From positions 1 through 11,857 of the forward strand of contig JBGPIT010000127.1 in assembly GCA_041485125.1 (NCBI GenBank): DNA of 11,857 bases, read 5' to 3'. The position numbers were made by a program, and so were the translations under genes. Below the pieces are notes generated by a model. The model had not been told where the DNA came from. It worked only from the letters and a program-made list of their open reading frames with translations, and did not search any database. Shown piece after piece: positions 1-7,824 of this stretch (position 1 is its first letter; each line of letters begins with the position of its first letter). Source of the stretch: JBGPIT01 sp041485125 (GTDB lineage Bacteria; Desulfobacterota; Binatia; UTPRO1).

Positions 1-1344
1 ATCGAGTTCTTCGCCGCCTACGCCGGCTCCGTCGTCTCGGTGACGGTCCTGATCGCGCTGCTCGTCACGCTGATCCCCACCACGATCGGGGGCCTGCTGT
101 CGGCGATCGGCATCGCCGGCATGGACCGGCTCATCAAGCACAACGTCCTCGCCATGTCGGGGCGCGCCGTCGAGGCGGCCGGCGACGTCGACACCTTGCT
201 GCTCGACAAGACCGGCACGATCACCCTCGGCAACCGCATGGCGACCGCCTTCCTCCCGCTCGCCGGGATCGACGAGCGCGAGCTCGCCGACGCCGCCCAG
301 CTCGCGTCGCTCAGCGACGAGACGCCGGAAGGCCGCTCGATCGTCGTCCTCGCGAAAGAGCGCTTCGACCTCCGCGCCCGCGACGTCGCGGCGCTGGGGG
401 GTCGCTTCGTGCCCTTCACCGCGCAGACCCGCATGAGCGGCGTCGACGTGAACGGCGACCAGATCCGCAAGGGCGCGGTCGACGCCGTCGTCGACTTCGC
501 ACGCTCCCGGAACGGAGAGCGCTTCAGCCCACCCGCCGATCTCGCGACCATCAGCGATCGGATCGCGCGCACCGGCGGGACGCCGCTCGCGGTCGTGCGC
601 GACGATCGCGTGCTCGGCGTCATCCATTTGAAGGACGTCGTGAAGGGCGGGATCCGTGACCGCTTCGCCGAGCTTCGCACCATGGGCATCCGCACCGTCA
701 TGATCACCGGCGACAACCAGCTCACGGCGGCGGCGATCGCCGCCGAGGCCGGCGTCGACGACTTCCTCGCCCAGGCGACGCCCGAGACCAAGCTCGCGCT
801 CATCCGCACCGAGCAGCGCAAGGGCAAGCTGGTGGCGATGTGCGGCGACGGCACCAACGACGCGCCCGCGCTCGCCCAGGCCGACGTCGGCGTGGCGATG
901 AACACCGGCACGTCGGCCGCGAAGGAGGCCGGCAACATGGTCGACCTCGACTCGAACCCGACCAAGCTGATCGAGGTGGTCGAGATCGGCAAGCAGCTGC
1001 TGATCACCCGCGGCTCCCTCACCACGTTCAGCATCGCCAACGACGTCGCCAAGTACTTCGCGATCATCCCGGCGATGTTCGTCGCCACCTACCCGGAGCT
1101 GAACGCGCTGAACGTCATGCGCCTCGGGACGCCCGAGAGCGCCATCCTCTCCGCGATCATCTTCAACGCGCTCATCATCGTTGCGTTGATCCCGCTCGCG
1201 CTCCGCGGCGTCGCGTATCGACCGCTCGGCGCCGCCGCGATCCTGCGCCGCAACCTGCTCGTCTACGGGCTCGGCGGGATCATCGTGCCGTTCATCGGCA
1301 TCAAGATCGTCGACCTGGTGGTGACGGCCCTGCGGCTCGCCTGA
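1..1344 (+). CDS. kdpB: KdpB, potassium-transporting P-type ATPase subunit B (5' end missing)
   Basis: This is the catalytic subunit of the high-affinity KdpFABC potassium pump in the inner membrane. It hydrolyses ATP and drives K+ uptake through KdpA. The frame is open from base 1, so the gene begins upstream; 447 residues are visible. The phosphorylated aspartate is D69 of the fragment in DKTGT (69-73). It is followed by TGDN (236-239) and the hinge motif GDGTND (282-287), then hydrophobic segments to the C-terminus. E. coli KdpB has 682 residues with the aspartate at 307. Here 378 residues follow the aspartate, against 375 in E. coli, so the C-terminus is complete and about 235 residues (first membrane helices and the TGES actuator loop) lie outside the window. 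A GTG at 40 opens the frame inside the window but is internal. The stop is 13 bases before kdpC, as expected in a kdpABC operon. No damage is visible. Confidence 0.97.
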   Translation: MEFFAAYAGSVVSVTVLIALLVTLIPTTIGGLLSAIGIAGMDRLIKHNVLAMSGRAVEAAGDVDTLLLDKTGTITLGNRMATAFLPLAGIDERELADAAQLASLSDETPEGRSIVVLAKERFDLRARDVAALGGRFVPFTAQTRMSGVDVNGDQIRKGAVDAVVDFARSRNGERFSPPADLATISDRIARTGGTPLAVVRDDRVLGVIHLKDVVKGGIRDRFAELRTMGIRTVMITGDNQLTAAAIAAEAGVDDFLAQATPETKLALIRTEQRKGKLVAMCGDGTNDAPALAQADVGVAMNTGTSAAKEAGNMVDLDSNPTKLIEVVEIGKQLLITRGSLTTFSIANDVAKYFAIIPAMFVATYPELNALNVMRLGTPESAILSAIIFNALIIVALIPLALRGVAYRPLGAAAILRRNLLVYGLGGIIVPFIGIKIVDLVVTALRLA

Positions 1345-1345
1345 C

Positions 1346-1350
1346 GGAGG
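1346..1350 (+). promoter_or_regulatory. Ribosome binding site of kdpC
   Basis: GGAGG lies seven bases before the GTG at 1358, just after the kdpB stop. This near-perfect Shine-Dalgarno sequence decides the GTG start of kdpC. Confidence 0.75.
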
Positions 1351-1357
1351 ACCCGAC

Positions 1358-1927
1358 GTGCGCACTGAATTCCGCCCCGCCTTGGTCATGATCGTCGTCC
1401 TGACGCTGCTCACCGGCGTCGTCTATCCGCTCGCGGTCACCGCGCTCGCGCGCGTCGCGTTCCCCTATCAAGCGCGCGGCAGCTTGGTCGTCCGGGACGG
1501 CACCGTGATCGGCTCGGAGCTGATCGGCCAGCGCTTCACGTCGCCGCGCTACTTTCAGCCGCGCCCATCCGCGGCGGGCAGCGACGGCTACGACGCCACG
1601 GCCTCGGGAGGATCGAACCTCGGTCCGGTCGACCAGCGCCTGCTCGACCGCGTCGGAGAGGCGGTCGCGGCCCTAGAGCAAGAACGGCCGGGCGTGCCGG
1701 TGCCCGTCGATCTGGTCACCACGTCAGCAAGCGGCCTCGACCCCCACATCACGCCGGCCGCGGCCGAGTTCCAAGTCCCGCGCGTCGCGCGCGCTCGCGG
1801 CCTGTCCGAAGCAAGCGTCCGCGAGCTCGTCGCGGCGCACACCGAGGGGAGGCAGCTCGGGGTCCTGGGCGAGCCGCGCGTCAACGTCCTGCGGCTGAAC
1901 CTCGCTCTCGACGTCACACCGCTGTGA
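1358..1927 (+). CDS. kdpC: KdpC, potassium-transporting ATPase subunit C
   Basis: KdpC is the small accessory subunit of the KdpFABC pump. It is anchored by one N-terminal helix and has a periplasmic domain that stabilises the complex and its nucleotide use. The protein has 189 residues (E. coli 190). A single membrane segment spans about residues 8-31. Typical KdpC motifs follow: FQPRPSA (66-72), SGGSNLGP (83-90), SGLDPHIT (125-132), and a C-terminal LGEPRVNVLRLN stretch (170-181). The GTG start is chosen because GGAGG sits seven bases upstream and because the start places the anchor helix correctly. It lies 13 bases after kdpB. The family assignment is secure from length, motifs and position. 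Confidence 0.97.
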   Translation: MRTEFRPALVMIVVLTLLTGVVYPLAVTALARVAFPYQARGSLVVRDGTVIGSELIGQRFTSPRYFQPRPSAAGSDGYDATASGGSNLGPVDQRLLDRVGEAVAALEQERPGVPVPVDLVTTSASGLDPHITPAAAEFQVPRVARARGLSEASVRELVAAHTEGRQLGVLGEPRVNVLRLNLALDVTPL

Positions 1928-1935
1928 GCGAGGGA

Positions 1936-1962
1936 CCGCGCCCTGGTCGCACCCCGGCGCGG
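1936..1962 (+). other. Inverted repeat in the kdpC-kdpD gap
   Basis: CCGCGCC (1936-1942) and GGCGCGG (1956-1962) are perfect 7-base complements around a 13-base loop. The repeat begins nine bases after the kdpC stop. No T-run follows, so it is not a classical terminator. A partial terminator, mRNA processing site or stability element that sets KdpABC above KdpD is possible. Seven GC pairs can also arise by chance in DNA this GC-rich. The 73-base gap also holds a weak extended -10-like string (TGG at 1974, TACAGT at 1977-1982) without a -35 partner. Confidence 0.3.
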
Positions 1963-2000
1963 CGCAATGGATCTGGTACAGTGACCTTCTGATCCGGCCG

Positions 2001-5000
2001 ATGCCGACTCGTGACGCCAGCGCAGAGGCACCGCGACCCTCGCCCGAGGCGTTGCTGCGGAACGCCGAGCGGGCGGATCGCAGCCGGCTCAAGATCTTCG
2101 TCGGCGCGGCGCCCGGAGTCGGCAAGACCTACGCCATGCTGCAGGCGGCGTGGGAACGGAAGCGCGAAGGCGCCGACGTCGTCGTCGGCATCGTCGAGAC
2201 CCACGGCCGCGCCGAGACCGAGGCGCTGGTCGCCGGCCTCGAGGTCGTACCGCGCCGGAAGGTCGACTACCGCGGCCACGTTCTCGAGGAGATGGACCTC
2301 GACGCCATCCTCGTGCGCCGGCCGGCCATCGTCCTCGTCGACGAGCTCGCCCACACCAACGCGCCGGGGAGCCGTCACCCGAAGCGCTACTCCGACGTCG
2401 AGGAGCTGCTCGAGGCCGGCATCGACGTCTACTCGACCGTCAACATCCAGCACCTCGAGAGCTTGAACGACGTCGTTGCGCAGATCACCGGCGTGCGCGT
2501 GCGCGAGACCGTCCCGGACGGGATCCTCGCGCGCGCCGACGAGGTCAAGCTGATCGACCTCTCGCCCGACGACCTGATCCGGCGCCTTCACGAGGGCAAG
2601 GTCTACGTCCCGCCCCAGGCGCAGCACGCGATCGAGAACTACTTCAGCCCCGGCAACCTGACCGCGCTGCGCGAGCTCGCGCTGCGCCACACCGCCGAGC
2701 TCGTCGACGACGAGATGCGCACCTACATGCGCGCGCACGCGATCGCCGACACCTGGCCGGTCACCGAGCGCATCATGGTGTGCGTGCGCGCCGATGCGCT
2801 CGGCGAGCGCCTGGTGCGCGCCGCGCGGCGCATGGCCGCGCGGCGCCAGGTGGAGTGGATCGCCGTCTTCGTCGAGACCCCGGCGCATCGCCGCGCCCCC
2901 GAAGCCGATCGCGAGGCGGTCATGCGGACGCTCCGCCTCGCCGAGCAGCTCGGCGGCGAGCCGGTGACGATCGCCGGGCAGTCGGTCGCGGCGGAGCTGG
3001 TACGCTACGCGCACGAGCGCAACGTCACCGAGCTGATCCTCGGCAAGTCGCGCCGGCCGTGGTGGCGCGAGCTCCTCTGGCGCTCGCCGATCGGGCAGGT
3101 GATCCGCGCCAGCGGCGACATCGACGTGCGCGTGATTCCCGGCGAGCCGGAGGTCGGCGGGCGGCGCGCCGCCGTCGCGCGCCGCCCGCAGCCGCGCTGG
3201 CAGCGTTACGCCCTCGCGCTCGCGATCGTCGCCGTCGCCGGCGCGGTCTCAGGGGTGCTGCGCACGGTCGCCCAGCTCGACGATCCGGCGATGGCGTTTC
3301 TCACCGGGGTTCTCTGCACCGCCGTGCTGGCCGGCCTCGGACCCTCGATCGTCGCGGCGTTCGCGAGCCTCCTCGTCTACGACTTCTTCTTCGTCCACCC
3401 CGTCTACACGTTCAACGTCACCGAGCCGCAGGACGTCCTCTCGCTCGTCGTCTTTTTGATCGTCGCCGTGCTGACGAGCCAGCTCACCGCGCGGGCACGC
3501 GATCAGGCCGAGCTGGCGCGCCAGCGTGAGGCGCGGACGGCGGCGCTCTACGAGTTCGCGCGCCAGATCGCCGGCGCGGTCGGCCTCGACGACCTGCTGC
3601 CGGTCGTCACCACCCACCTCGCACAGCTCCTGCAGGTGCCCGCTGCCGTGCTCATCCCCGACGGCGACCGCTTGGTCGCGCGCGGCCGTCACCCGCCGGA
3701 CCTCGCGCTCGGCGACGCCGACGTCGCAGCGGCGACGTGGGTGTGGCGGCACGACGCGGCCGCGGGTCCCGGCACCGCGACGCTCCCCGGCGGCGAGTGG
3801 CTGCACGTGCCGCTCGACACCGCGCGCGGCGTCGTCGGCGTCCTCGGTCTGCGCACCGGCGGCGCGGCGCTCGGCCTCGAGCAGCGCGATCTCCTCGCCG
3901 CCTTGGCGCGGCAGACCGCGGTCGCAATCGAGCGCACCCGCATCGACGTCGTGCTCGAGGAGAAGGCCAAGACCGAGGCGGTGATCGAGGCGATCGAGGA
4001 CGGCCTCATCGTCCTCGATCCGGCCGGCGTGGTCGCCGACATCAACGAGGTGGCGTGCGCAATTCTACAAGTCGAGCGCGCCGAGGTCCGCGGCGCGCGC
4101 TTCGACGATCTCGCGACGACCCATCCGCACTACCTGCGGCTGCGCGAGGCGGTGCGCGATCTCGGCGCCCATCCCGACCGCCAGCAGGACCGCGCCGAGG
4201 TGACGCTCTTTCTCCGCGGCCGCGACCATCACTACGTGCTCCGCCCGACGTCGTTCACCGCCCGCGACGGCGCCCCGGCCGGCTTGATCCTGACCCTGCA
4301 GGACGTCACCTACGTCCGCGACCAGGAGGCCCGGCGCGAGAACCTGGTCGCGACGCTCTCGCACGAGCTGCGCACGCCGCTCACCTCGCTCCGCATGGCG
4401 CTCGAGCTGCTGCGCCGCGACGCCGCCGCGCTCGCAGACGAGCCGCGCGCGATCGTCGACGCCGCGCACGAGGACGTCCTGCGCCTGCAGGAGGTGTCGC
4501 AGCAGTTCCTCGACCTGGCGCGCGCGCGCGCGATGACGATCGCGCTCCAGCGGGGCCCGATCGATCTCGGCGAGCTGGTCGCGCGGGTCGGGCGTCTCTT
4601 CGACATCCAGGCGAAGGAGAAGCGCATCACGCTCTCCATCGCCCCCGGCGAGGACGACCGCGTCTTCGGGGACGAGATCAAGCTCACCTGGGCGCTCTCG
4701 AACTTGGTCGCGAACGCGCTGCGCTACACCCCGCCCGGCGGCACCGTCACCATCCGCACCATTGCGGCGGAGACGCGCGTGCTCGTGACCGTCGAAGACA
4801 CCGGTCCCGGCATCCCGGCCGACCAACAGGAGCGCATCTTCGAGCGCTTCGCGCAGTCGGCCGCGACCGGCGACCTCGGCGCTGCCGGTCTCGGACTGGC
4901 GATCGTCCGCGACATCGTCCAGGCGCACGGCGGCCGCGTCCATCTGGACAGCGCCCCCGGACGCGGTACACGATTCACGCTCGAGCTGCCGCGGACCTGA
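2001..5000 (+). CDS. kdpD: KdpD, potassium/turgor-responsive sensor histidine kinase with an extra PAS domain
   Basis: This inner-membrane sensor kinase controls Kdp expression in response to K+ limitation or ionic stress. The 999 residues read in order as follows. A KdpD N-terminal ATP-binding domain spans about 28-240, with Walker A GAAPGVGKT (35-43) and DELAH (114-118). A universal-stress-protein-like domain spans about 255-380. A DUF4118 block of short membrane helices spans about 403-496. A GAF-like region spans about 512-645. A PAS-like segment spans about 655-772. The HisKA domain has SHELRTP with phospho-acceptor H788. The ATPase domain has an N box (N905), DTGPGIP (933-939) and GLGLAIV (963-969). 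E. coli KdpD has 894 residues and no PAS domain, and the extra ~105 residues match that insertion. The ATG at 2001 has no clear Shine-Dalgarno sequence, so the exact start is less sure. The stop is one base before the regulator gene, implying translational coupling. Confidence 0.95.
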   Translation: MPTRDASAEAPRPSPEALLRNAERADRSRLKIFVGAAPGVGKTYAMLQAAWERKREGADVVVGIVETHGRAETEALVAGLEVVPRRKVDYRGHVLEEMDLDAILVRRPAIVLVDELAHTNAPGSRHPKRYSDVEELLEAGIDVYSTVNIQHLESLNDVVAQITGVRVRETVPDGILARADEVKLIDLSPDDLIRRLHEGKVYVPPQAQHAIENYFSPGNLTALRELALRHTAELVDDEMRTYMRAHAIADTWPVTERIMVCVRADALGERLVRAARRMAARRQVEWIAVFVETPAHRRAPEADREAVMRTLRLAEQLGGEPVTIAGQSVAAELVRYAHERNVTELILGKSRRPWWRELLWRSPIGQVIRASGDIDVRVIPGEPEVGGRRAAVARRPQPRWQRYALALAIVAVAGAVSGVLRTVAQLDDPAMAFLTGVLCTAVLAGLGPSIVAAFASLLVYDFFFVHPVYTFNVTEPQDVLSLVVFLIVAVLTSQLTARARDQAELARQREARTAALYEFARQIAGAVGLDDLLPVVTTHLAQLLQVPAAVLIPDGDRLVARGRHPPDLALGDADVAAATWVWRHDAAAGPGTATLPGGEWLHVPLDTARGVVGVLGLRTGGAALGLEQRDLLAALARQTAVAIERTRIDVVLEEKAKTEAVIEAIEDGLIVLDPAGVVADINEVACAILQVERAEVRGARFDDLATTHPHYLRLREAVRDLGAHPDRQQDRAEVTLFLRGRDHHYVLRPTSFTARDGAPAGLILTLQDVTYVRDQEARRENLVATLSHELRTPLTSLRMALELLRRDAAALADEPRAIVDAAHEDVLRLQEVSQQFLDLARARAMTIALQRGPIDLGELVARVGRLFDIQAKEKRITLSIAPGEDDRVFGDEIKLTWALSNLVANALRYTPPGGTVTIRTIAAETRVLVTVEDTGPGIPADQQERIFERFAQSAATGDLGAAGLGLAIVRDIVQAHGGRVHLDSAPGRGTRFTLELPRT

Positions 5001-5001
5001 C

Positions 5002-6336
5002 ATGGCCACGATCCTGATCGTCGACGACGAGAAGCACATCCGGACCCACCTGGCGACGTTCGTCCGCAGCCTCGGCCACACCGTCGAGCTCGCCGAGAGC
5101 GGCGAGGCGGCGCTCGAGATGCTCGCGCGCCAGCCCTTCGACGTCGTGCTCTCCGACGTGCGCATGGCGCAGACCGACGGGCTCGTCCTGCTGCGCCGGA
5201 TCAAGGAGCGCGACGCCGAGAGCGTGGTCGTGCTGATGACCGCCTACGCGACCGTACCGGAGGCCGTCGAGGCGATGCGCACCGGCGCCTACGACTACCT
5301 GGTGAAGCCCTTCGCCCTCGACCACGTCGGCCTCGTGCTCGGGCGCGCGCTCGAGATGCAGCGCCTGCGCCGCGAAAACCGCCAGCTGCGGCAAGCGATC
5401 GACGATCCGATCCTGCTCACGTCGGCGAGCCCCGCGATGCGGAGCGCGCTCGCGACCGCCGAGCGCGCCGCGCGCTCCGAAGCGGCGGTCCTGCTCACCG
5501 GCGAGAGCGGCACCGGCAAGACCGTCCTGGCGCGCCAGATCCACGCCTGGAGCGCGCGCGCGGCGGCACCGTTCGTCACCATCGCGTGCACCACGCTCGC
5601 CGAGCACCTCCTCGAGAGCGAGCTCTTCGGCCACGTGAAGGGCGCCTTCACCGGCGCTTTCAAGGACAAGCCCGGCCGGGTCGAGGCGGCGGAGCACGGG
5701 ACGCTCTTCCTCGACGAGGTCGGCGAGCTGCCGCTCGAGCTGCAGGCGAAGCTGCTGCGCTTCCTCGAGGAGCACCGCTTCGAGCGCGTCGGCGGCAGCA
5801 ACACCCGCACCGTCGACGCGCGCGTCATCGCCGCGACCAACCGCGATCTCGAGGCCGAGGTCGACGCCGGACGGTTCCGCTCGGACCTCTACTTCCGCCT
5901 CAACGTCATCGGCATCCGCCTGCCGGCGCTGCGGGAGCGGTCGGCCGACCTGCCCGCGCTGATCGACCACGTGCTGGCGGTGGCCGCCACGCGCCACGGG
6001 CGTCCCCTCGCCCGGCTCAGCGACGAGGCCCGCGCCGTCCTCGCGGCCTATCGCTGGCCCGGCAACGTGCGTGAGCTGGTCAACGCGGTGGAGCGCGCGG
6101 TCGTCCTCTCGACCGCCGACATCATCCTCGCCGACGACCTCCCCGATCGTCTCGTCGCGCCGGCGCCGCAGGAAGGTGACGCGCAATCCGCGCGGCCCGA
6201 CTCGCTCGAAACGATGGAGCGCCGGCACATCGAGCAGACGCTCGCGGAGTCGGCGACGCTCGAGGAAGCCGCCGCGCGTCTCGGCATCAACGTCACGACG
6301 CTCTGGCGCAAGCGCAAGCGCTACGGCATCGACTGA
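5002..6336 (+). CDS. NtrC/AlgB-type sigma-54-dependent response regulator, likely partner of KdpD
   Basis: This is a cytoplasmic response regulator that would activate sigma-54 RNA polymerase when phosphorylated. Of 444 residues, 1-120 form the receiver domain: acidic pair D8/D9, phospho-acceptor D52, T80 and K102. A helical linker leads to the AAA+ domain (about 130-370) with Walker A GESGTGKT (167-174), the sigma-54 contact loop GAFTGA (214-219), Walker B LFLDE (225-229) and an arginine-finger region near RSDLYFRLN (293-301). A Fis-type helix-turn-helix closes the protein (about 404-442). Its end, TLWRKRKRYG, recalls AlgB of Pseudomonas and relatives. The ATG is one base after the kdpD stop, so the two are almost certainly a cognate pair. 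The usual KdpD partner, KdpE, is an OmpR-type regulator with a winged helix, which this clearly is not. All catalytic residues are present. That its target is the kdp promoter is an inference from position. Confidence 0.93.
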   Translation: MATILIVDDEKHIRTHLATFVRSLGHTVELAESGEAALEMLARQPFDVVLSDVRMAQTDGLVLLRRIKERDAESVVVLMTAYATVPEAVEAMRTGAYDYLVKPFALDHVGLVLGRALEMQRLRRENRQLRQAIDDPILLTSASPAMRSALATAERAARSEAAVLLTGESGTGKTVLARQIHAWSARAAAPFVTIACTTLAEHLLESELFGHVKGAFTGAFKDKPGRVEAAEHGTLFLDEVGELPLELQAKLLRFLEEHRFERVGGSNTRTVDARVIAATNRDLEAEVDAGRFRSDLYFRLNVIGIRLPALRERSADLPALIDHVLAVAATRHGRPLARLSDEARAVLAAYRWPGNVRELVNAVERAVVLSTADIILADDLPDRLVAPAPQEGDAQSARPDSLETMERRHIEQTLAESATLEEAAARLGINVTTLWRKRKRYGID

Positions 6337-6403
6337 CGAGGCGGGGCCGCCGGCACGGCGCCGGCCTTGCATCCGTTCCGAGGCCCTGCTTTGCGTACGC
6401 GCC

Positions 6404-7075
6404 ATGCCCCGAGCTCCCAAGCGCATTCTTCAGATCTCCGGGACGAGCATGCTCGTCCTGACGGTCGTCATGCTGCGGGTATTCCCACAGGCACCGGTGC
6501 GGGCGAACCCGTCGGGGTTCGTCTCGCCGGTCGTGGCGTTCGAGCTCGCGGGAACGCCGGAGGACGTGGCGGGCATCCTCGGCGATCCCGGCACCGAGGC
6601 GCGCGCCGAGGCCGTACGCAAGATGGACCGCGGCAACCAGATCGACTTCGCCTTCATGATCGCGTACGCGGCTTTCCACGTCGGGATCGCGCTCCTGCTC
6701 GCCGCCCACGGGCTGGTGCGCGGGGCGGTGCTCGCGACGCTCCTCCTGCTCGCGGCCGTGATGGCGCCCGCCGACGCGCTCGAGAATCGCGAGCTGCTCT
6801 TTCTTTCGCACGCCGACCCGTCGCCGGCGATGACGGCTGCGCTCGCGCACCTGCGGCTTTTCACGCTCATCAAGTGGTACGCGATCTTCGGCTTCGCGGC
6901 GCTGGCGACGCCCTACGTCTGGCGCGAGCGTGACTGGTGGCGCTGGACGGCGCCGCTCTTCGGTCTCGCCGCGCTCTTCGGACTCGCCTGGGTCGTCTAT
7001 CCGCCGGCGCTCGAATACGGTGGCTATCTGGTCGCGATCGCGTGGCTCCTGACCTACATCCGCAGCTTCCGATGA
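6404..7075 (+). CDS. Multi-pass membrane protein of unknown function
   Basis: I do not recognise a characterised family. The product has 223 residues from ATG 6404. Hydrophobic segments lie at about 11-29, 83-101, 105-122, 152-170, 178-199 and 204-220, so five or six membrane helices. Between the first and second is a polar stretch with FELAGTPEDV (46-55) and a charged MDRGNQIDF segment (74-82) entering the second helix. This layout resembles small uncharacterised bacterial membrane proteins with a conserved 'FELA ... D' N-terminal region; that is recollection, not a search. ATG 6404 lacks a good ribosome binding site. ATG 6449 is in frame with GGGA five bases upstream and would remove 15 residues, so the start is uncertain. 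The stop overlaps the trmJ start (ATGA at 7072), which points to cotranslation and possibly a shared role. Confidence 0.8.
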   Translation: MPRAPKRILQISGTSMLVLTVVMLRVFPQAPVRANPSGFVSPVVAFELAGTPEDVAGILGDPGTEARAEAVRKMDRGNQIDFAFMIAYAAFHVGIALLLAAHGLVRGAVLATLLLLAAVMAPADALENRELLFLSHADPSPAMTAALAHLRLFTLIKWYAIFGFAALATPYVWRERDWWRWTAPLFGLAALFGLAWVVYPPALEYGGYLVAIAWLLTYIRSFR

Positions 7076-7824
7076 CCCTCGGCGCGTCCGCGCTGGCGCG
7101 GGTGCGTATCGTCCTGGTCGGGTCGCGCGAGCCCGGCAACGTCGGCGCGGCGGCGCGCGCGATGAAGAACATGGGCCTGCACGCGCTCGTGATCGCCGGC
7201 GCCCCCAGCCTCGACCTGGTTGCGGCGCGGCGCATGGCGGTGCACGCGGCGGACGTCCTCGACGACTGCCGCGTCGTGGCGACGCTCGCGGACGCCGTCG
7301 CCGGCTGCGGCTTGGTCGTCGGTACGAGCGGCCGCGACTCGGTGATGCGCGCCGGCGCGGCGGCGCCGCGCGAGGCGGCGCCGGCGATCGTCGCAACGGC
7401 GGCACGCAACGACGTCGCGCTCGTCTTCGGCCCCGAGGACCACGGCCTCTCGACCGAGGAGCTGGCGCGCTGCCAGCGCGTCGTCGCGATCCCGGCCAGC
7501 GACGCCTATGCCTCGCTGAACCTCGCGCAAGCGGTCCTGCTCTGCGCCTACGAGCTCCGCCTGGCGACGCTCGCGGGCGGCGTCGGCGAGGCGCGCGTCC
7601 TCGCGCCGCACGAGCGCCTCGAGCTGCTCTTCGCCAAGCTCGAGACCGCGCTCGGCGCGATCGGCTTCCTGCACGGGGAAGGCGCGCCGCACGTCGTGCG
7701 CCAGCTGCGCCGCATGCTCGGCCGCGCCGACCTCGAGGAGGCCGAGGTCGACGTGCTCCTCGGCGTCGCGCGGCAGATCGCCTGGGCGGCACGTTTCATA
7801 CCCCCGGCGGGCGAGCGCGCATGA
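7072..7824 (+). CDS. trmJ: TrmJ-type tRNA (cytidine/uridine-32-2'-O-)-methyltransferase
   Basis: This is a SPOUT-class methyltransferase that transfers a methyl group from S-adenosylmethionine to the ribose 2'-OH, most likely of nucleotide 32 in tRNA anticodon loops. The 250-residue protein has the family's three marks: NVGAAARAMKNMGL near the N-terminus (23-36), FGPEDHGLS (119-127), and SLNLAQAV (148-155), which helps form the knotted cofactor site. A C-terminal helical extension (about 175-245) matches TrmJ rather than the shorter TrmL. The open frame extends upstream to 6937, but ATG 7072 aligns with the family N-terminus and overlaps the previous stop. Its own stop overlaps the next start (ATGA at 7821). 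Other SPOUT 2'-O-methyltransferases are the alternative. The family is secure; the exact target base is inferred. Confidence 0.92.
   Translation: MTLGASALARVRIVLVGSREPGNVGAAARAMKNMGLHALVIAGAPSLDLVAARRMAVHAADVLDDCRVVATLADAVAGCGLVVGTSGRDSVMRAGAAAPREAAPAIVATAARNDVALVFGPEDHGLSTEELARCQRVVAIPASDAYASLNLAQAVLLCAYELRLATLAGGVGEARVLAPHERLELLFAKLETALGAIGFLHGEGAPHVVRQLRRMLGRADLEEAEVDVLLGVARQIAWAARFIPPAGERA

Noticed and set aside
1914..3014. Long open frame on the - strand opposite kdpD (and similar ones at 4065-5204, 4975-6426, 6293-7792, 9244-10473)
   Set aside because: These are antisense shadows produced by strong GC bias at third positions. Their translations are low-complexity, rich in R, A, G and D, with no motifs, and each lies over a well-supported + strand gene.
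2150..3529. 459-codon open frame on the + strand inside kdpD, and a similar one at 3737-5017
   Set aside because: They are arginine/proline-rich out-of-frame readings of kdpD, whose own frame is confirmed by all its domains.
6348..6360. Small GC hairpin (CGCCG/CGGCG) after the response regulator gene as a terminator
   Set aside because: Only five pairs, mismatched outward, and no T-run follows. Such pairs are common by chance at this GC content.
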